Positions 36,067 to 44,330 of a stretch of 64,000 nucleotides of DNA are shown in pieces. Both the position numbers and the translations under genes were made by a program. This DNA comes from Marivirga salinae (GTDB lineage Bacteria; Bacteroidota; Bacteroidia; Cytophagales; Cyclobacteriaceae). The notes beneath the pieces were generated by a model that worked only from the letters and a program-made list of their open reading frames with translations, was not told where the DNA came from and did not search any database. Positions within the stretch are counted from its first letter, which is position 1, and every line of letters begins with the position of its first letter. The stretch spans positions 3,720,001-3,784,000 of the forward strand of contig NZ_CP129971.1 in assembly GCF_030503855.1 (NCBI RefSeq), read 5' to 3'.

Positions 36067-37951
36067 ACATAAAGTATCACTACTGCTATTTTTATTCAGC
36101 TGGCCAATTGCTGTGCTAGCTCAAAATTCTGACCCTTATACTTTTCCAATTCGACCAAACAAAACTAATTTTCTATCGGGTACGATGGGGGAGTTACGTT
36201 CTTCTCATTTTCATGCAGGAATCGATATTAAAACAGGTGGCAAAATAGGTGAGCCAGTACATGCAACCAAAAGAGGCTATATCACTAGAATAAAAGTCTC
36301 CACTTCGGGTTATGGAAATGCACTTTACATGCTTCATCCAGATGGAAATACTTCTGTTTATGCTCATTTGGATGAATATGCTCCAGAAATTCAAGAATAT
36401 GTAAAACAGGAGCAGTACAAGCAACAAACTTTTGAAATTGAATTATTTCCTAAACCCTATCAATTTGCTTTTAAGTCACAAGAAGTAATTGGGCTTTCTG
36501 GAAACACAGGTGGTTCTTTAGGACCACATCTTCACTTTGAGATAAGAGATTCGCAACAAAGAGTCTTAAATCCCTTACACTATGGCTTTGATGAAGTTAA
36601 GGATAACATCCCTCCTATTGTACAAGGCTTTGCCATCAGACCAATGAATTTGAATTCAAGAGTCTCAAATGAATTTAAAAGAACAGATGTTAGAATTAAT
36701 AGAACTGGCTTTAATTATAAAGCTATGGACACCATTACAGCCATAGGAAAAATTGGTTTGGAACTATGGGGACATGATAAATTGAATGGCTCGGCTAACA
36801 AAAATGGGATTAGCATAATAGAAGTAGCGGTAAATGGTGAAACTCATTTCAAGCAAAATATTGACGTAATGAGCTTTAGCTTACAAAGACATATTTTAGT
36901 ACATTATCCTTATGATGTTAAAATGACCACAGGCACAAGATATCATAAGTTATATATGGATGACGGTAATCAATTACGATTTTATGAAACCCAATCAGAA
37001 AATGGAGCTCTTAAAATAGAAGATGGTAAATTATATGATATCAAAATCAAAATGTACGATCCCTATGAAAATATGAGCACCTTAGATTTAATCATTCAAG
37101 GTAAGCAGCCCGATAAATTCTTAAATAAATCATTAGATTTTGAACTTGACGAAATTGATTATAAGGTTGAGGAAAATATCCTTAAGGTTTATACACATTC
37201 TAATTGTGAAGATGAAAGCGAGGAATTGAATCTAAACTTAGGGGAAACCATCAAATCAATAAAACCTGAATATTATTTATACAATACAGCGGTCTACTTA
37301 TGGAATTTAAAAAATGGAATTCCTGAATCTATCTTAAATTGTGATAAAGGCTTAAATTTGAGAACAATTCATCAGATCATCCCTGGAGAAAATAAAACAG
37401 TATCAACAGAAAAAATGAATTTAGAATTCAGTCCGTATGTTTTATTTGATACGCTTTATCTTGAAACGGATTATGAAATTAAAACCTCCGATTCTCTAGA
37501 AATATTCTCTTTAGGGCCGATCACATCTCCTCTTAAAAGCTCTGTTAAGATTGAATTCTCTCCTATGATGAACCATTACAATCCAGAAAAAAGCCATATC
37601 TATAAAACAGATGACTCTGGAAATTTCTCCTTTGAAGGAGGTGAATGGAACGGAGAAAAAATCAAATTCAGTACTAGGGATTTAGCTGACTATACCATTT
37701 TAACAGATAGTATTCCTCCTTTCGTAAAAGAAACTAATTCAAAATCTAGTTTTATTATTGATGATCTATTATCAGGAATTAAATCCTTTGACGCTCACCT
37801 TAATGGTGATTGGATATTGATGAAATATGAACCCAAAGATAAACTGATTTGGATAGATTGGCTAAATGAGGAAATGACTAAAACTGGTGAGTTTGTTTTA
37901 AAAGTAACAGATAATGCCGGAAACGAAACAGAATACATCACTAAACTATAA
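36053..37951 (+). CDS. M23 family metallopeptidase, secreted
   Basis: This protein of about 632 residues has a signal peptide (KHKVSLLLFLFSWPIAVLA, then Q). The LytM/M23 peptidoglycan endopeptidase domain lies near the N-terminus (about 35-170) with zinc ligands His54, Asp58 and His161 and catalytic His159 (HFHAGID and PHLHFEIRD). All four are present, so it is probably active on cell-wall cross-links. The remaining 450 residues are beta-rich Ig-like segments. No ATG exists; TTG 36053 gives a normal signal peptide and a 14-base overlap with the FAH gene, while TTG 36029 is an alternative. Confidence 0.9.
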   Translation: MKLNKHKVSLLLFLFSWPIAVLAQNSDPYTFPIRPNKTNFLSGTMGELRSSHFHAGIDIKTGGKIGEPVHATKRGYITRIKVSTSGYGNALYMLHPDGNTSVYAHLDEYAPEIQEYVKQEQYKQQTFEIELFPKPYQFAFKSQEVIGLSGNTGGSLGPHLHFEIRDSQQRVLNPLHYGFDEVKDNIPPIVQGFAIRPMNLNSRVSNEFKRTDVRINRTGFNYKAMDTITAIGKIGLELWGHDKLNGSANKNGISIIEVAVNGETHFKQNIDVMSFSLQRHILVHYPYDVKMTTGTRYHKLYMDDGNQLRFYETQSENGALKIEDGKLYDIKIKMYDPYENMSTLDLIIQGKQPDKFLNKSLDFELDEIDYKVEENILKVYTHSNCEDESEELNLNLGETIKSIKPEYYLYNTAVYLWNLKNGIPESILNCDKGLNLRTIHQIIPGENKTVSTEKMNLEFSPYVLFDTLYLETDYEIKTSDSLEIFSLGPITSPLKSSVKIEFSPMMNHYNPEKSHIYKTDDSGNFSFEGGEWNGEKIKFSTRDLADYTILTDSIPPFVKETNSKSSFIIDDLLSGIKSFDAHLNGDWILMKYEPKDKLIWIDWLNEEMTKTGEFVLKVTDNAGNETEYITKL

Positions 37952-37956
37952 ATAAT

Positions 37957-38409
37957 ATGGAATTAAATATAGGCGATAAAGCACCTGATTTCAATGCAAA
38001 AGATCAAGATGGCAACCAAATTAAACTGAGTGATTTTACCGGAAAAAAAGTAGTTCTTTATTTTTATCCGAAAGATAATACACCAGGATGTACTGCTCAA
38101 GCTTGTAATTTAAGAGACAATTACGAAGAACTTCAAAATCAAGGTTATGTAATCTTAGGCGTAAGCCAAGATTCAGAAAAATCTCATCAGAAATTTATTG
38201 AAAAGCAAAACTTACCATTTCCACTCATCTCAGATGAGGATCATACAGTTCATAACTTATATGGCACTTGGGGTGAAAAGAAAATGTACGGTAAAACCTA
38301 TATGGGCACCAAACGCACTACCTTTGTTATAGATGAAGAAGGTAAGATTGAAGATATTATCGAGAAAGTAAAGACAAAAGAACATACAGCACAAATTTTA
38401 AATTCATAA
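37957..38409 (+). CDS. bcp: Thioredoxin-dependent thiol peroxidase (BCP-type peroxiredoxin)
   Basis: This 150-residue cytosolic peroxiredoxin reduces hydrogen peroxide and organic hydroperoxides using thioredoxin. The peroxidatic Cys45 lies in PKDNTPGCTAQAC and the resolving Cys50 five residues later, the atypical two-Cys BCP arrangement. GDKAPDF opens the thioredoxin fold, and TFVIDEEGKI sits near the end. It lies five bases after the M23 gene and three bases before the transketolase gene, so it is part of a run of same-strand genes. Confidence 0.95.
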   Translation: MELNIGDKAPDFNAKDQDGNQIKLSDFTGKKVVLYFYPKDNTPGCTAQACNLRDNYEELQNQGYVILGVSQDSEKSHQKFIEKQNLPFPLISDEDHTVHNLYGTWGEKKMYGKTYMGTKRTTFVIDEEGKIEDIIEKVKTKEHTAQILNS

Positions 38410-38412
38410 TCA

Positions 38413-39264
38413 ATGGCAAGTCAGGCAAACATTCAAGAGCTTGAAAAAACAGCTTCTCAAGTAAGAAGAGATATCGTAAGAATGGTTCACGCGGTTAATT
38501 CCGGTCATCCAGGAGGCTCTTTAGGATGCACAGATTTTTTTGTAGCATTATATTTCCACATTCTTAAGCACAATGTCGATTTCGATATGAATGCTAAAAA
38601 TGAAGATCTATTTTTCTTATCTAACGGACATATTTCCCCTGTTTGGTATAGCACTTTGGCTAGAAGTGGCTATTTCGACATATCAGAGCTAAGTACCTTT
38701 AGAAAAATTGATAGCCGATTGCAAGGACATCCAACTCCAGAAGAAAATCTTCCAGGTATTAGAATCGCTTCAGGTTCATTAGGACAAGGTTTATCGGCCG
38801 CTTTAGGTGCTGCACAAACCAAAAAACTAAATAATGAAGATAATTTAGTTTATGTTTTAATGGGTGATGGAGAATTGCAAGAAGGTCAGATCTGGGAAGC
38901 CGCCATGTATGGCGCTCATCATAAGGTAGATAACGTAATTGCTACAGTTGATTATAATGGACAGCAAATTGATGGTCCTATATCGGAAGTGATGGACTTA
39001 AAAGATTTAAAAGCTAAATGGCTTGCTTTTGGATGGGAAGTGATCGAAAGCAATGGAAACAATATGGAGGAAATTGTTAAGTCACTGGAGCATGCTAAAA
39101 GTTTAACTGGAAAAGGAAAGCCAGTATTAAATTTAATGAAGACAGAAATGGGCTTTGGAGTTGATTTCATGGTAGGAACCCATAAATGGCATGGTGTTGC
39201 GCCTAATGATGAGCAATTAGCAGATGCCTTATCTCAATTGGAAGAAACTTTGGGAGATTACTAA
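38413..39264 (+). CDS. Transketolase, N-terminal subunit
   Basis: This 283-residue protein is the thiamine-diphosphate-binding half of a two-subunit transketolase, which shuttles two-carbon units in the pentose phosphate pathway. It shows the NSGHPGGSLGC motif (about 29-39), SGSLGQGLSAALG, and the TPP/magnesium motif MGDGELQEGQIWEA (GDG at 151-153, with DYNGQQIDG nearby). The complementary C-terminal subunit lies at 40710-41669, separated here by a VWA gene. A 22-base palindrome follows its stop codon. Confidence 0.95.
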   Translation: MASQANIQELEKTASQVRRDIVRMVHAVNSGHPGGSLGCTDFFVALYFHILKHNVDFDMNAKNEDLFFLSNGHISPVWYSTLARSGYFDISELSTFRKIDSRLQGHPTPEENLPGIRIASGSLGQGLSAALGAAQTKKLNNEDNLVYVLMGDGELQEGQIWEAAMYGAHHKVDNVIATVDYNGQQIDGPISEVMDLKDLKAKWLAFGWEVIESNGNNMEEIVKSLEHAKSLTGKGKPVLNLMKTEMGFGVDFMVGTHKWHGVAPNDEQLADALSQLEETLGDY

Positions 39265-39278
39265 AACATGATAAATAG

Positions 39279-39300
39279 CGTCAGAATAATTATTCTGACG
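39279..39300 (+). promoter_or_regulatory. Perfect 22-base palindrome between transketolase N-subunit and VWA gene
   Basis: CGTCAGAATAATTATTCTGACG is its own reverse complement. It can form a 9-bp stem with an AATT loop, or serve as a dimeric operator. It starts 14 bases after the transketolase stop and ends 13 bases before the VWA start. The T-run after it is weak, so partial termination (attenuation) is possible. Confidence 0.6.
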
Positions 39301-39313
39301 TCTATTTCAATTA

Positions 39314-40699
39314 ATGAAACATAAAATTATCATATCGTCCTTACTCCTATTCTTTGTGATGTTTAATGCAAAATCACAAAAAGTAGAGCAAAGCATTCCT
39401 GAAAAAACAAGAATACTATTTTTGTTTGATGCCTCGGGAAGTATGCTAGCTCCATGGGGAAATGAATTAAGAATTGATGCCTCAAAAAGAGTACTAACCG
39501 ATTTAGTTGATTCTTTAAGAGTGAATGATAAAATTGAATTAGCTCTTAGGCCATATGGGCATTTAACACCCGCAAAGGAAAGAAATTGCGAGGATACAAA
39601 ATTAGAAATCCCATTTGCGCCCAATAATAATGATCGCATAATCGATAGATTAAAATATATTTATCCAAGAGGGACTACACCAATTGCCTACTCATTGCTG
39701 CAATCCGCAAAGGATTTTCCACAGGATGATAACTACAGAAACATCATCATTATCATAACCGATGGTATAGAATCTTGCGATGGCGATCCTTGTGCGGTTT
39801 CATTAGAATTACAGAAAAAAGATATTTTCTTAAGACCATTTGTAATTGGCTTAGGAATGGAAGAAAAATTCGCCTCCGAATTTGATTGCATGGGTGAATA
39901 TTTCAATGCTAAAAATATAAATGCATTCAGGACAGTTTTGAATGGGATATTGACCCAATCTTTGAGTAAGACCACTGCTAGTGTAGAACTTCTAGATCAA
40001 AATGGCAGAGCTGTTGAAAAGGATGTCAATGTTTCCTTTATCAATACATTTACAGGCATCTCAGAATTTGATTTCATTCATTTTAGAGACCGAAATGGAA
40101 AACCTGACACAGTTGAAGTAGATCCAGTTTTAAGTTATGATGTGGTTGTCAATACAGTTCCGCCAGTTGTAAAAAGGAATGTCTTTTTAAAAGGAGGTAC
40201 ACATAATGTCATTAACATTAAAACTCCTCAAGGTGAATTAAAAATCAACCAAGAGAACACATTTGAATATGATCGTGATGTACAAGTGTTAATTAAAAAA
40301 TCATCTCAATCAGAAATAATTAATAACCAAGCAATAAATTCAGATGAGAAGTACTTAATAGGTAAATATGATTTAGAAATTTTAACATTACCTAAAATTA
40401 AAATCAATAATGTTGAAATTAAACAAGGAGAAACTCGAAACATAAATCTACCTGCACCCGGAAGAATTAATGTCATTTACAGCAGTAAAGGCATTGGCAG
40501 TTTATATTCCATAGATGAAAATGGGAGACAAACATGGATTAGAAAACTAGATTTAAGAGGTGGAAAAGCTAGTTTTGGTATTCAACCAGGTAAATATAAA
40601 TATGTATTCCGCTCAGACAGAGCAATGGGTAGTAAATACACTCAAATAAAAGAATTTGATATACAATCAGGACAAACCCTAAATATTAAAATATACTAA
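39314..40699 (+). CDS. VWA domain-containing protein, exported
   Basis: This 461-residue protein has an N-terminal hydrophobic signal (about 1-21) and a von Willebrand A domain at about 33-215. The complete metal-ion-dependent adhesion site is seen: DASGS at residues 39-43, [10 protein letters not shown] and [10 protein letters not shown]. Cysteines in [15 protein letters not shown] and FDCMGE suggest disulfides outside the cytosol. The rest is beta-rich, probably Ig-like, ending without a T9SS domain. It is inserted between the two transketolase genes on the same strand, 10 bases before the C-subunit. A metabolic link is not obvious; the VWA domain likely binds a protein partner. Confidence 0.87.
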   Translation: MKHKIIISSLLLFFVMFNAKSQKVEQSIPEKTRILFLFDASGSMLAPWGNELRIDASKRVLTDLVDSLRVNDKIELALRPYGHLTPAKERNCEDTKLEIPFAPNNNDRIIDRLKYIYPRGTTPIAYSLLQSAKDFPQDDNYRNIIIIITDGIESCDGDPCAVSLELQKKDIFLRPFVIGLGMEEKFASEFDCMGEYFNAKNINAFRTVLNGILTQSLSKTTASVELLDQNGRAVEKDVNVSFINTFTGISEFDFIHFRDRNGKPDTVEVDPVLSYDVVVNTVPPVVKRNVFLKGGTHNVINIKTPQGELKINQENTFEYDRDVQVLIKKSSQSEIINNQAINSDEKYLIGKYDLEILTLPKIKINNVEIKQGETRNINLPAPGRINVIYSSKGIGSLYSIDENGRQTWIRKLDLRGGKASFGIQPGKYKYVFRSDRAMGSKYTQIKEFDIQSGQTLNIKIY

Positions 40700-40709
40700 T
40701 AAGAGCAAA

Positions 40710-41669
40710 ATGGCAGAAACTAAATTTACATTTACAGAAAAAAAAGATACACGCTCAGGTTTTGGAGATGGGCTTTTAGAGGCCGGTAGAAAAAACGATC
40801 AAGTAGTTGGACTATGTGCTGACTTAATAGGCTCATTAAAAATGGGGGATTTTCAGAAAGAATTTCCAGATCGATTCTTTCAAACAGGTATAGCAGAAGC
40901 CAATATGATGGGTTTGGCAGCTGGAATGACTATAGGTGGTAAAATTCCTTTTACCGGAACTTTTGCCAATTTCTCTACTGGTAGAGTTTATGACCAAATT
41001 CGTCAGTCCATTGCTTATTCTGAGAAAAACGTAAAAATATGTGCTTCTCATGCTGGAGTTACACTAGGAGAAGATGGCGCCACTCACCAAATCCTAGAAG
41101 ACATAGGGATGATGAGAATGCTCCCCAACATGACGGTGATTAATCCTTGCGACTATAATCAAACAAAAGCAGCAACTTTAGCCATTGCAGATTATGAAGG
41201 GCCTGTTTATTTAAGATTTGGAAGACCAAAAGTACCTATTTTCACTCCAGATAATCAAAAGTTTGAAATAGGTAAAGCCATCCAAATGATTGAAGGTTCT
41301 GATGTCACTATTTTTGCCACAGGACATTTAGTATGGGAAGCTATAGAAGCAGAAGCTATTTTAAGAGAAAAGGGTATTAGTGTGGAATTAATTAATATCC
41401 ATACTATTAAACCGATAGATGAAGAAGCTATCTTAAAATCTGTAGCGAAGACTGGCTGTGTAGTGACTGCTGAAGAGCATCAACGAAACGGAGGCCTAGG
41501 AGACGCTGTAGCGCAAGTATTAGCTCAAAACAAGCCAACACCTCAAGAATATGTTGCAGTCAATGACCAGTTCGGAGAAAGCGGTAAGCCAGATGAACTA
41601 ATGAAGAAATATGGACTTGATGCAGCTCACATTGTTGCAGCAGTTGAGAAAGTAGTAAAAAGAAAATAA
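40710..41669 (+). CDS. Transketolase, C-terminal subunit
   Basis: This 319-residue partner subunit contains the pyrimidine-binding and C-terminal domains of transketolase. Recognisable parts are [45 protein letters not shown] and the C-terminal [19 protein letters not shown]. Glu in the GIAEANM segment activates the thiamine ring. It works with the 38413-39264 product. The usual Bacteroidota arrangement has the two halves adjacent, so the intervening VWA gene is notable. An intrinsic terminator follows. Confidence 0.95.
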   Translation: MAETKFTFTEKKDTRSGFGDGLLEAGRKNDQVVGLCADLIGSLKMGDFQKEFPDRFFQTGIAEANMMGLAAGMTIGGKIPFTGTFANFSTGRVYDQIRQSIAYSEKNVKICASHAGVTLGEDGATHQILEDIGMMRMLPNMTVINPCDYNQTKAATLAIADYEGPVYLRFGRPKVPIFTPDNQKFEIGKAIQMIEGSDVTIFATGHLVWEAIEAEAILREKGISVELINIHTIKPIDEEAILKSVAKTGCVVTAEEHQRNGGLGDAVAQVLAQNKPTPQEYVAVNDQFGESGKPDELMKKYGLDAAHIVAAVEKVVKRK

Positions 41670-41679
41670 ATTTTATTTA

Positions 41680-41701
41680 AAGGCCGGCTATTGTCGGCCT
41701 T
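41680..41701 (+). terminator. Intrinsic terminator after transketolase C-subunit
   Basis: AAGGCCG (41680-41686) pairs with CGGCCTT (41695-41701), extended inward by a G-T and a C-G pair around a TATT loop, then a T-run at 41705-41710. GC-rich stem plus T-run is the standard intrinsic terminator form. Confidence 0.92.
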
Positions 41702-41716
41702 ATATTTTTTAATATT

Positions 41717-42013
41717 ATGCTAATTAGAATAGTGAAAATGACTTTTCAGAAAGATAAAATTGATGAATTCGTCAAAATATTTGAAGAGAATAAAGAAGCT
41801 ATTCGTAATCAAGATGGTTGTAAACATCTGCAGCTATGGCAAGACAAAGATCAGCCAAATGTATTTAGTACCTATAGTTTGTGGGAAAGTGAAGAATACT
41901 TAAATCAATACAGACACTCAGAGACTTTCGGAAAAGTATGGCCAGCCACTAAAGCTTTATTTGCTGAAAAGCCTGTTGCCAGTTCTCATACCCAGCGATA
42001 CAAATTAGATTAG
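41717..42013 (+). CDS. Antibiotic biosynthesis monooxygenase (ABM) family protein
   Basis: This 98-residue ferredoxin-like-fold protein follows the ABM pattern: LIRIVKMTFQKDKIDEFVKIFEENK, then GCKHLQLWQDKDQPNVFSTYSLWES, and an end segment ALFAEKPVASSHTQRYKLD. Members form dimers and act as quinol monooxygenases or haem-degrading or unknown-activity proteins; the W/H pattern here does not define which. It lies after the transketolase terminator and its stop is one base from that of the convergent prenyl synthase gene. Confidence 0.88.
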   Translation: MLIRIVKMTFQKDKIDEFVKIFEENKEAIRNQDGCKHLQLWQDKDQPNVFSTYSLWESEEYLNQYRHSETFGKVWPATKALFAEKPVASSHTQRYKLD

Positions 42014-42014
42014 A

Positions 42015-42989
42015 TTATTTTTTCCTTTCAATAGTATACTTGACCAAATCCATTAAGGATTGTCTGTATTCCGACTCAGGAAAGTCTTTAATGATGGTCA
42101 TTGCCTCATTATAATAATTATGCATTACTTCCTCTGCATAAGCAATACCATTTTTATCCCTAACAAATTGAACTACCGTTTTTACAGTAGAGTTTTTATC
42201 ACTTTTATTCTTAATTAATTTGATGATTTGCTTACGTTCCGATTTATCAGCATTATTCAATGCATGAATCAATGGTAAAGTCATTTTCTTTTCCTTGATA
42301 TCAATTCCGAGTGGTTTCCCGATGTCATTAGTACCATAATCAAATAAATCATCCTTTATCTGAAATGCCATTCCTACCTTCTCTCCGAAGAGTTTCATTT
42401 TTTCGCTAACATCATCATCTTTAACTACTGATCGGCTACCTACTGCACAGCAAGAAGCAATCAGGGAAGCTGTCTTTTGTTTAATGATATCATAATAAAT
42501 ATCCTCAGTTATATTAAGTTTCCTGGCTTTTTCAATTTGCAGCAATTCACCTTCGCTCATTTCACGAACAGCTTCAGATACAATTTTCAATAAATCGAAA
42601 TCTTCATTATCTATTGAAAGTAAAAGACCTCTAGAAAGTAAATAATCACCTACTAAAATGGCGATTTTATTCTTCCATAATGCATTAATGGAGAAAAAAC
42701 CACGCCTGTAATTTGCATCATCCACTACATCATCATGCACCAAAGTGGCAGTATGTAGTAATTCGATTAAAGCGGCTCCCCTATGAGTGGCTTCATTAAT
42801 TTGGCCATGAACCCCTGCGGAAAGAAATACAAACATAGGGCGCATTTGCTTTCCTTTTCGTTTCACTATGTAGCCCATGATTTTGTCAAGCAAATAAACC
42901 TTGCTTTTCATGAATTGACGGAATTTTATTTCAAATTCTGCCATTTCATTGGCTATTGGTGATTGTATTTCTTTAATTTTACTCCCCAT
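42015..42989 (-). CDS. Polyprenyl diphosphate synthase
   Basis: This 324-residue trans-isoprenyl diphosphate synthase condenses isopentenyl diphosphate units onto an allylic primer, likely making the octaprenyl or similar side chain of menaquinone. The first aspartate-rich motif DDVVDD is at 86-91 in LVHDDVVDDANYRRG, and the second is at about 213-217 in FQIKDDLFDYG. KGKQMRPMFVFLSAG provides the diphosphate-binding Arg. Chain length cannot be fixed by eye; family resemblance is to the IspB/octaprenyl group. The gene is divergent from the frameshifted hydrolase. Confidence 0.93.
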   Translation of the reverse strand: MGSKIKEIQSPIANEMAEFEIKFRQFMKSKVYLLDKIMGYIVKRKGKQMRPMFVFLSAGVHGQINEATHRGAALIELLHTATLVHDDVVDDANYRRGFFSINALWKNKIAILVGDYLLSRGLLLSIDNEDFDLLKIVSEAVREMSEGELLQIEKARKLNITEDIYYDIIKQKTASLIASCCAVGSRSVVKDDDVSEKMKLFGEKVGMAFQIKDDLFDYGTNDIGKPLGIDIKEKKMTLPLIHALNNADKSERKQIIKLIKNKSDKNSTVKTVVQFVRDKNGIAYAEEVMHNYYNEAMTIIKDFPESEYRQSLMDLVKYTIERKK

Positions 42990-43026
42990 GCGTATGCAAT
43001 ATTACTACCAAATGAATATCTAAGCA

Positions 43027-43888
43027 ATGCAATCAATAAAAATGATTCAAGAAAATATAATTATTACAAGTACGGTTCATAACAAGCCTATTTCGGCAGA
43101 TTTAAGATACATTCCTAACAAAGATAAGAAACCGTTAATCCTTTTTGTTCACGGTTTTAAAGGATTTAAAGATTGGGGAGTTTTCAATCTGATGGCAGAT
43201 GAATTTGCCAAAAACGGTTTTATATTTATGAAGATAAATTTAAGCCATAATGGAACTACTCCAGACCAATTAATCGATTTTGCTGATTTAGAAGCATTTG
43301 GCAATAATAACTTCACCATTGAACTCGCTGACTTAAAGGACACTATTGATTATCTATTTTCCTCGTCTAGTTTAATATTCTGAAAATGAGCTGGATTTAA
43401 ACAATCTCAACCTAATGGGACATAGTAGAGGTGGTGGATTGATTTTATTGAAAGCTCGAGAAGATGAGAGAATAAATAAAGTAATCACACTTGCTGCAAT
43501 TAGTGATTTAAGTAAAAGATGGCCTCAATCATTTCTAGATGAATGGAGGGCCAAAGGAGTACAATATATTGAGAATAAAAGAACCAATCAGCAAATGCCA
43601 TTGTATGTACAGCTTTACGATGATGTGCTAAATAATTCTGATAGATTATCCATTCCGAAAGCTGTAAGAGAAATGAAACAGCCTTTGCTAGCCTTTCATG
43701 GCACAGAAGATGAAACACTTCCAGTAGCGATGGCAAAGCAGATCAAAGATTGGAAACCTGATACTGAGTTAGTGATTTACGAGAATGAAAATCATGTGTT
43801 TGGAGCAGCACATCCGTGGGAGGAGAATAAACTACCTGAAGCTTACAATGAAATAATTAAAGAATCAAAGGACTTTATATTGAAATAG
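43027..43888 (+). pseudogene. Alpha/beta hydrolase, frameshifted (dienelactone hydrolase-like)
   Basis: Two adjacent reading frames together make one alpha/beta hydrolase of about 286 residues. The first (43027-43383) has the oxyanion-region LILFVHGFKGFKDWG and stops at TGA 43381. The second frame (open from 43376, with ATG at 43415) continues YSENELDLNNLNLMGHSRGGG, containing the nucleophile elbow GHSRGG, then FHGTEDETLP (acid) and NENHVFG (His). Skipping one A at 43374-43375 joins them as ...SSSSLYSENELDLNN..., so there is one extra base. Neither half is active alone: the oxyanion strand and the catalytic triad are split. It may be a recent pseudogene or a sequencing error. Confidence 0.85.
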
Positions 43889-43892
43889 AATA

Positions 43893-43925
43893 AAAAAAGG
43901 AGAGCTAGTTAGCGGCTCCTTTTTT
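43893..43925. terminator. Bidirectional intrinsic terminator
   Basis: AAAAAAGGAG (43893-43902) pairs with CTCCTTTTTT (43916-43925). The A/T arms give T-runs in both directions, between the frameshifted hydrolase (plus) and the lipoprotein gene (minus). Confidence 0.85.
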
Positions 43926-44330
43926 ATTTGTGGTTGTACCATTCTTAACATTATAAATGGTTTTGTAATCATCTGCTGTTTCAGTCTGATCTTTAGGAAT
44001 ACCTGGAGGACTAAAAATTTCTACTTCATAATCTGAAATCCACTTGATATTACCTTGAGGCAAACTTCCTTTTTTTATGACTTTCTCCTCAGCAATGTTA
44101 ATGATCACATATTTTAATGTACCATCACCTATTACGTTACTTTCATTTTTATAATAAGTCGCTAGAACATAATCATTTTCTGAATTTTCAGAAAATTGAA
44201 CAGGTTCAACTTTTAGACTTTCATATGCTAACTTTCTAAAATTCTCCATAGAAGAATTTAAAGAGGTTGTGCTTTGTTTAGCACAACCTCCTATAATACT
44301 TATTATAAGTAAAGATATGAGAACTCTCAT
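43905..44330 (-). CDS. Hypothetical lipoprotein, 141 residues
   Basis: This 141-residue protein has a lipoprotein signal (IIGGCAKQ, lipid Cys about residue 16). The mature part contains YESLKVEPVQFSENSENDYVLATYY, alternating strands, and ends in a lysine- and asparagine-rich tail. No family is recognised. It is the last gene of a minus-strand unit and overlaps the stop of the 1246-residue T9SS protein by one base, so the two are probably co-translated. The terminator hairpin lies within its last codons. Confidence 0.77.
   Translation of the reverse strand: MRVLISLLIISIIGGCAKQSTTSLNSSMENFRKLAYESLKVEPVQFSENSENDYVLATYYKNESNVIGDGTLKYVIINIAEEKVIKKGSLPQGNIKWISDYEVEIFSPPGIPKDQTETADDYKTIYNVKNGTTTNKKGAAN

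Noticed and set aside
38413..41669. VWA gene as a mobile insertion in the transketolase operon
   Set aside because: No terminal inverted repeats, target duplication or transposase-like sequence was seen at its borders.
43027..43383. Treating the two hydrolase halves as two genes
   Set aside because: The halves complement each other in one fold, with the nucleophile elbow only in the second and the oxyanion region only in the first; a single skipped base joins them.
43373..43383. Programmed frameshift at the hydrolase junction
   Set aside because: No slippery heptamer, rare codon pair or downstream pseudoknot was seen; an extra base is simpler.
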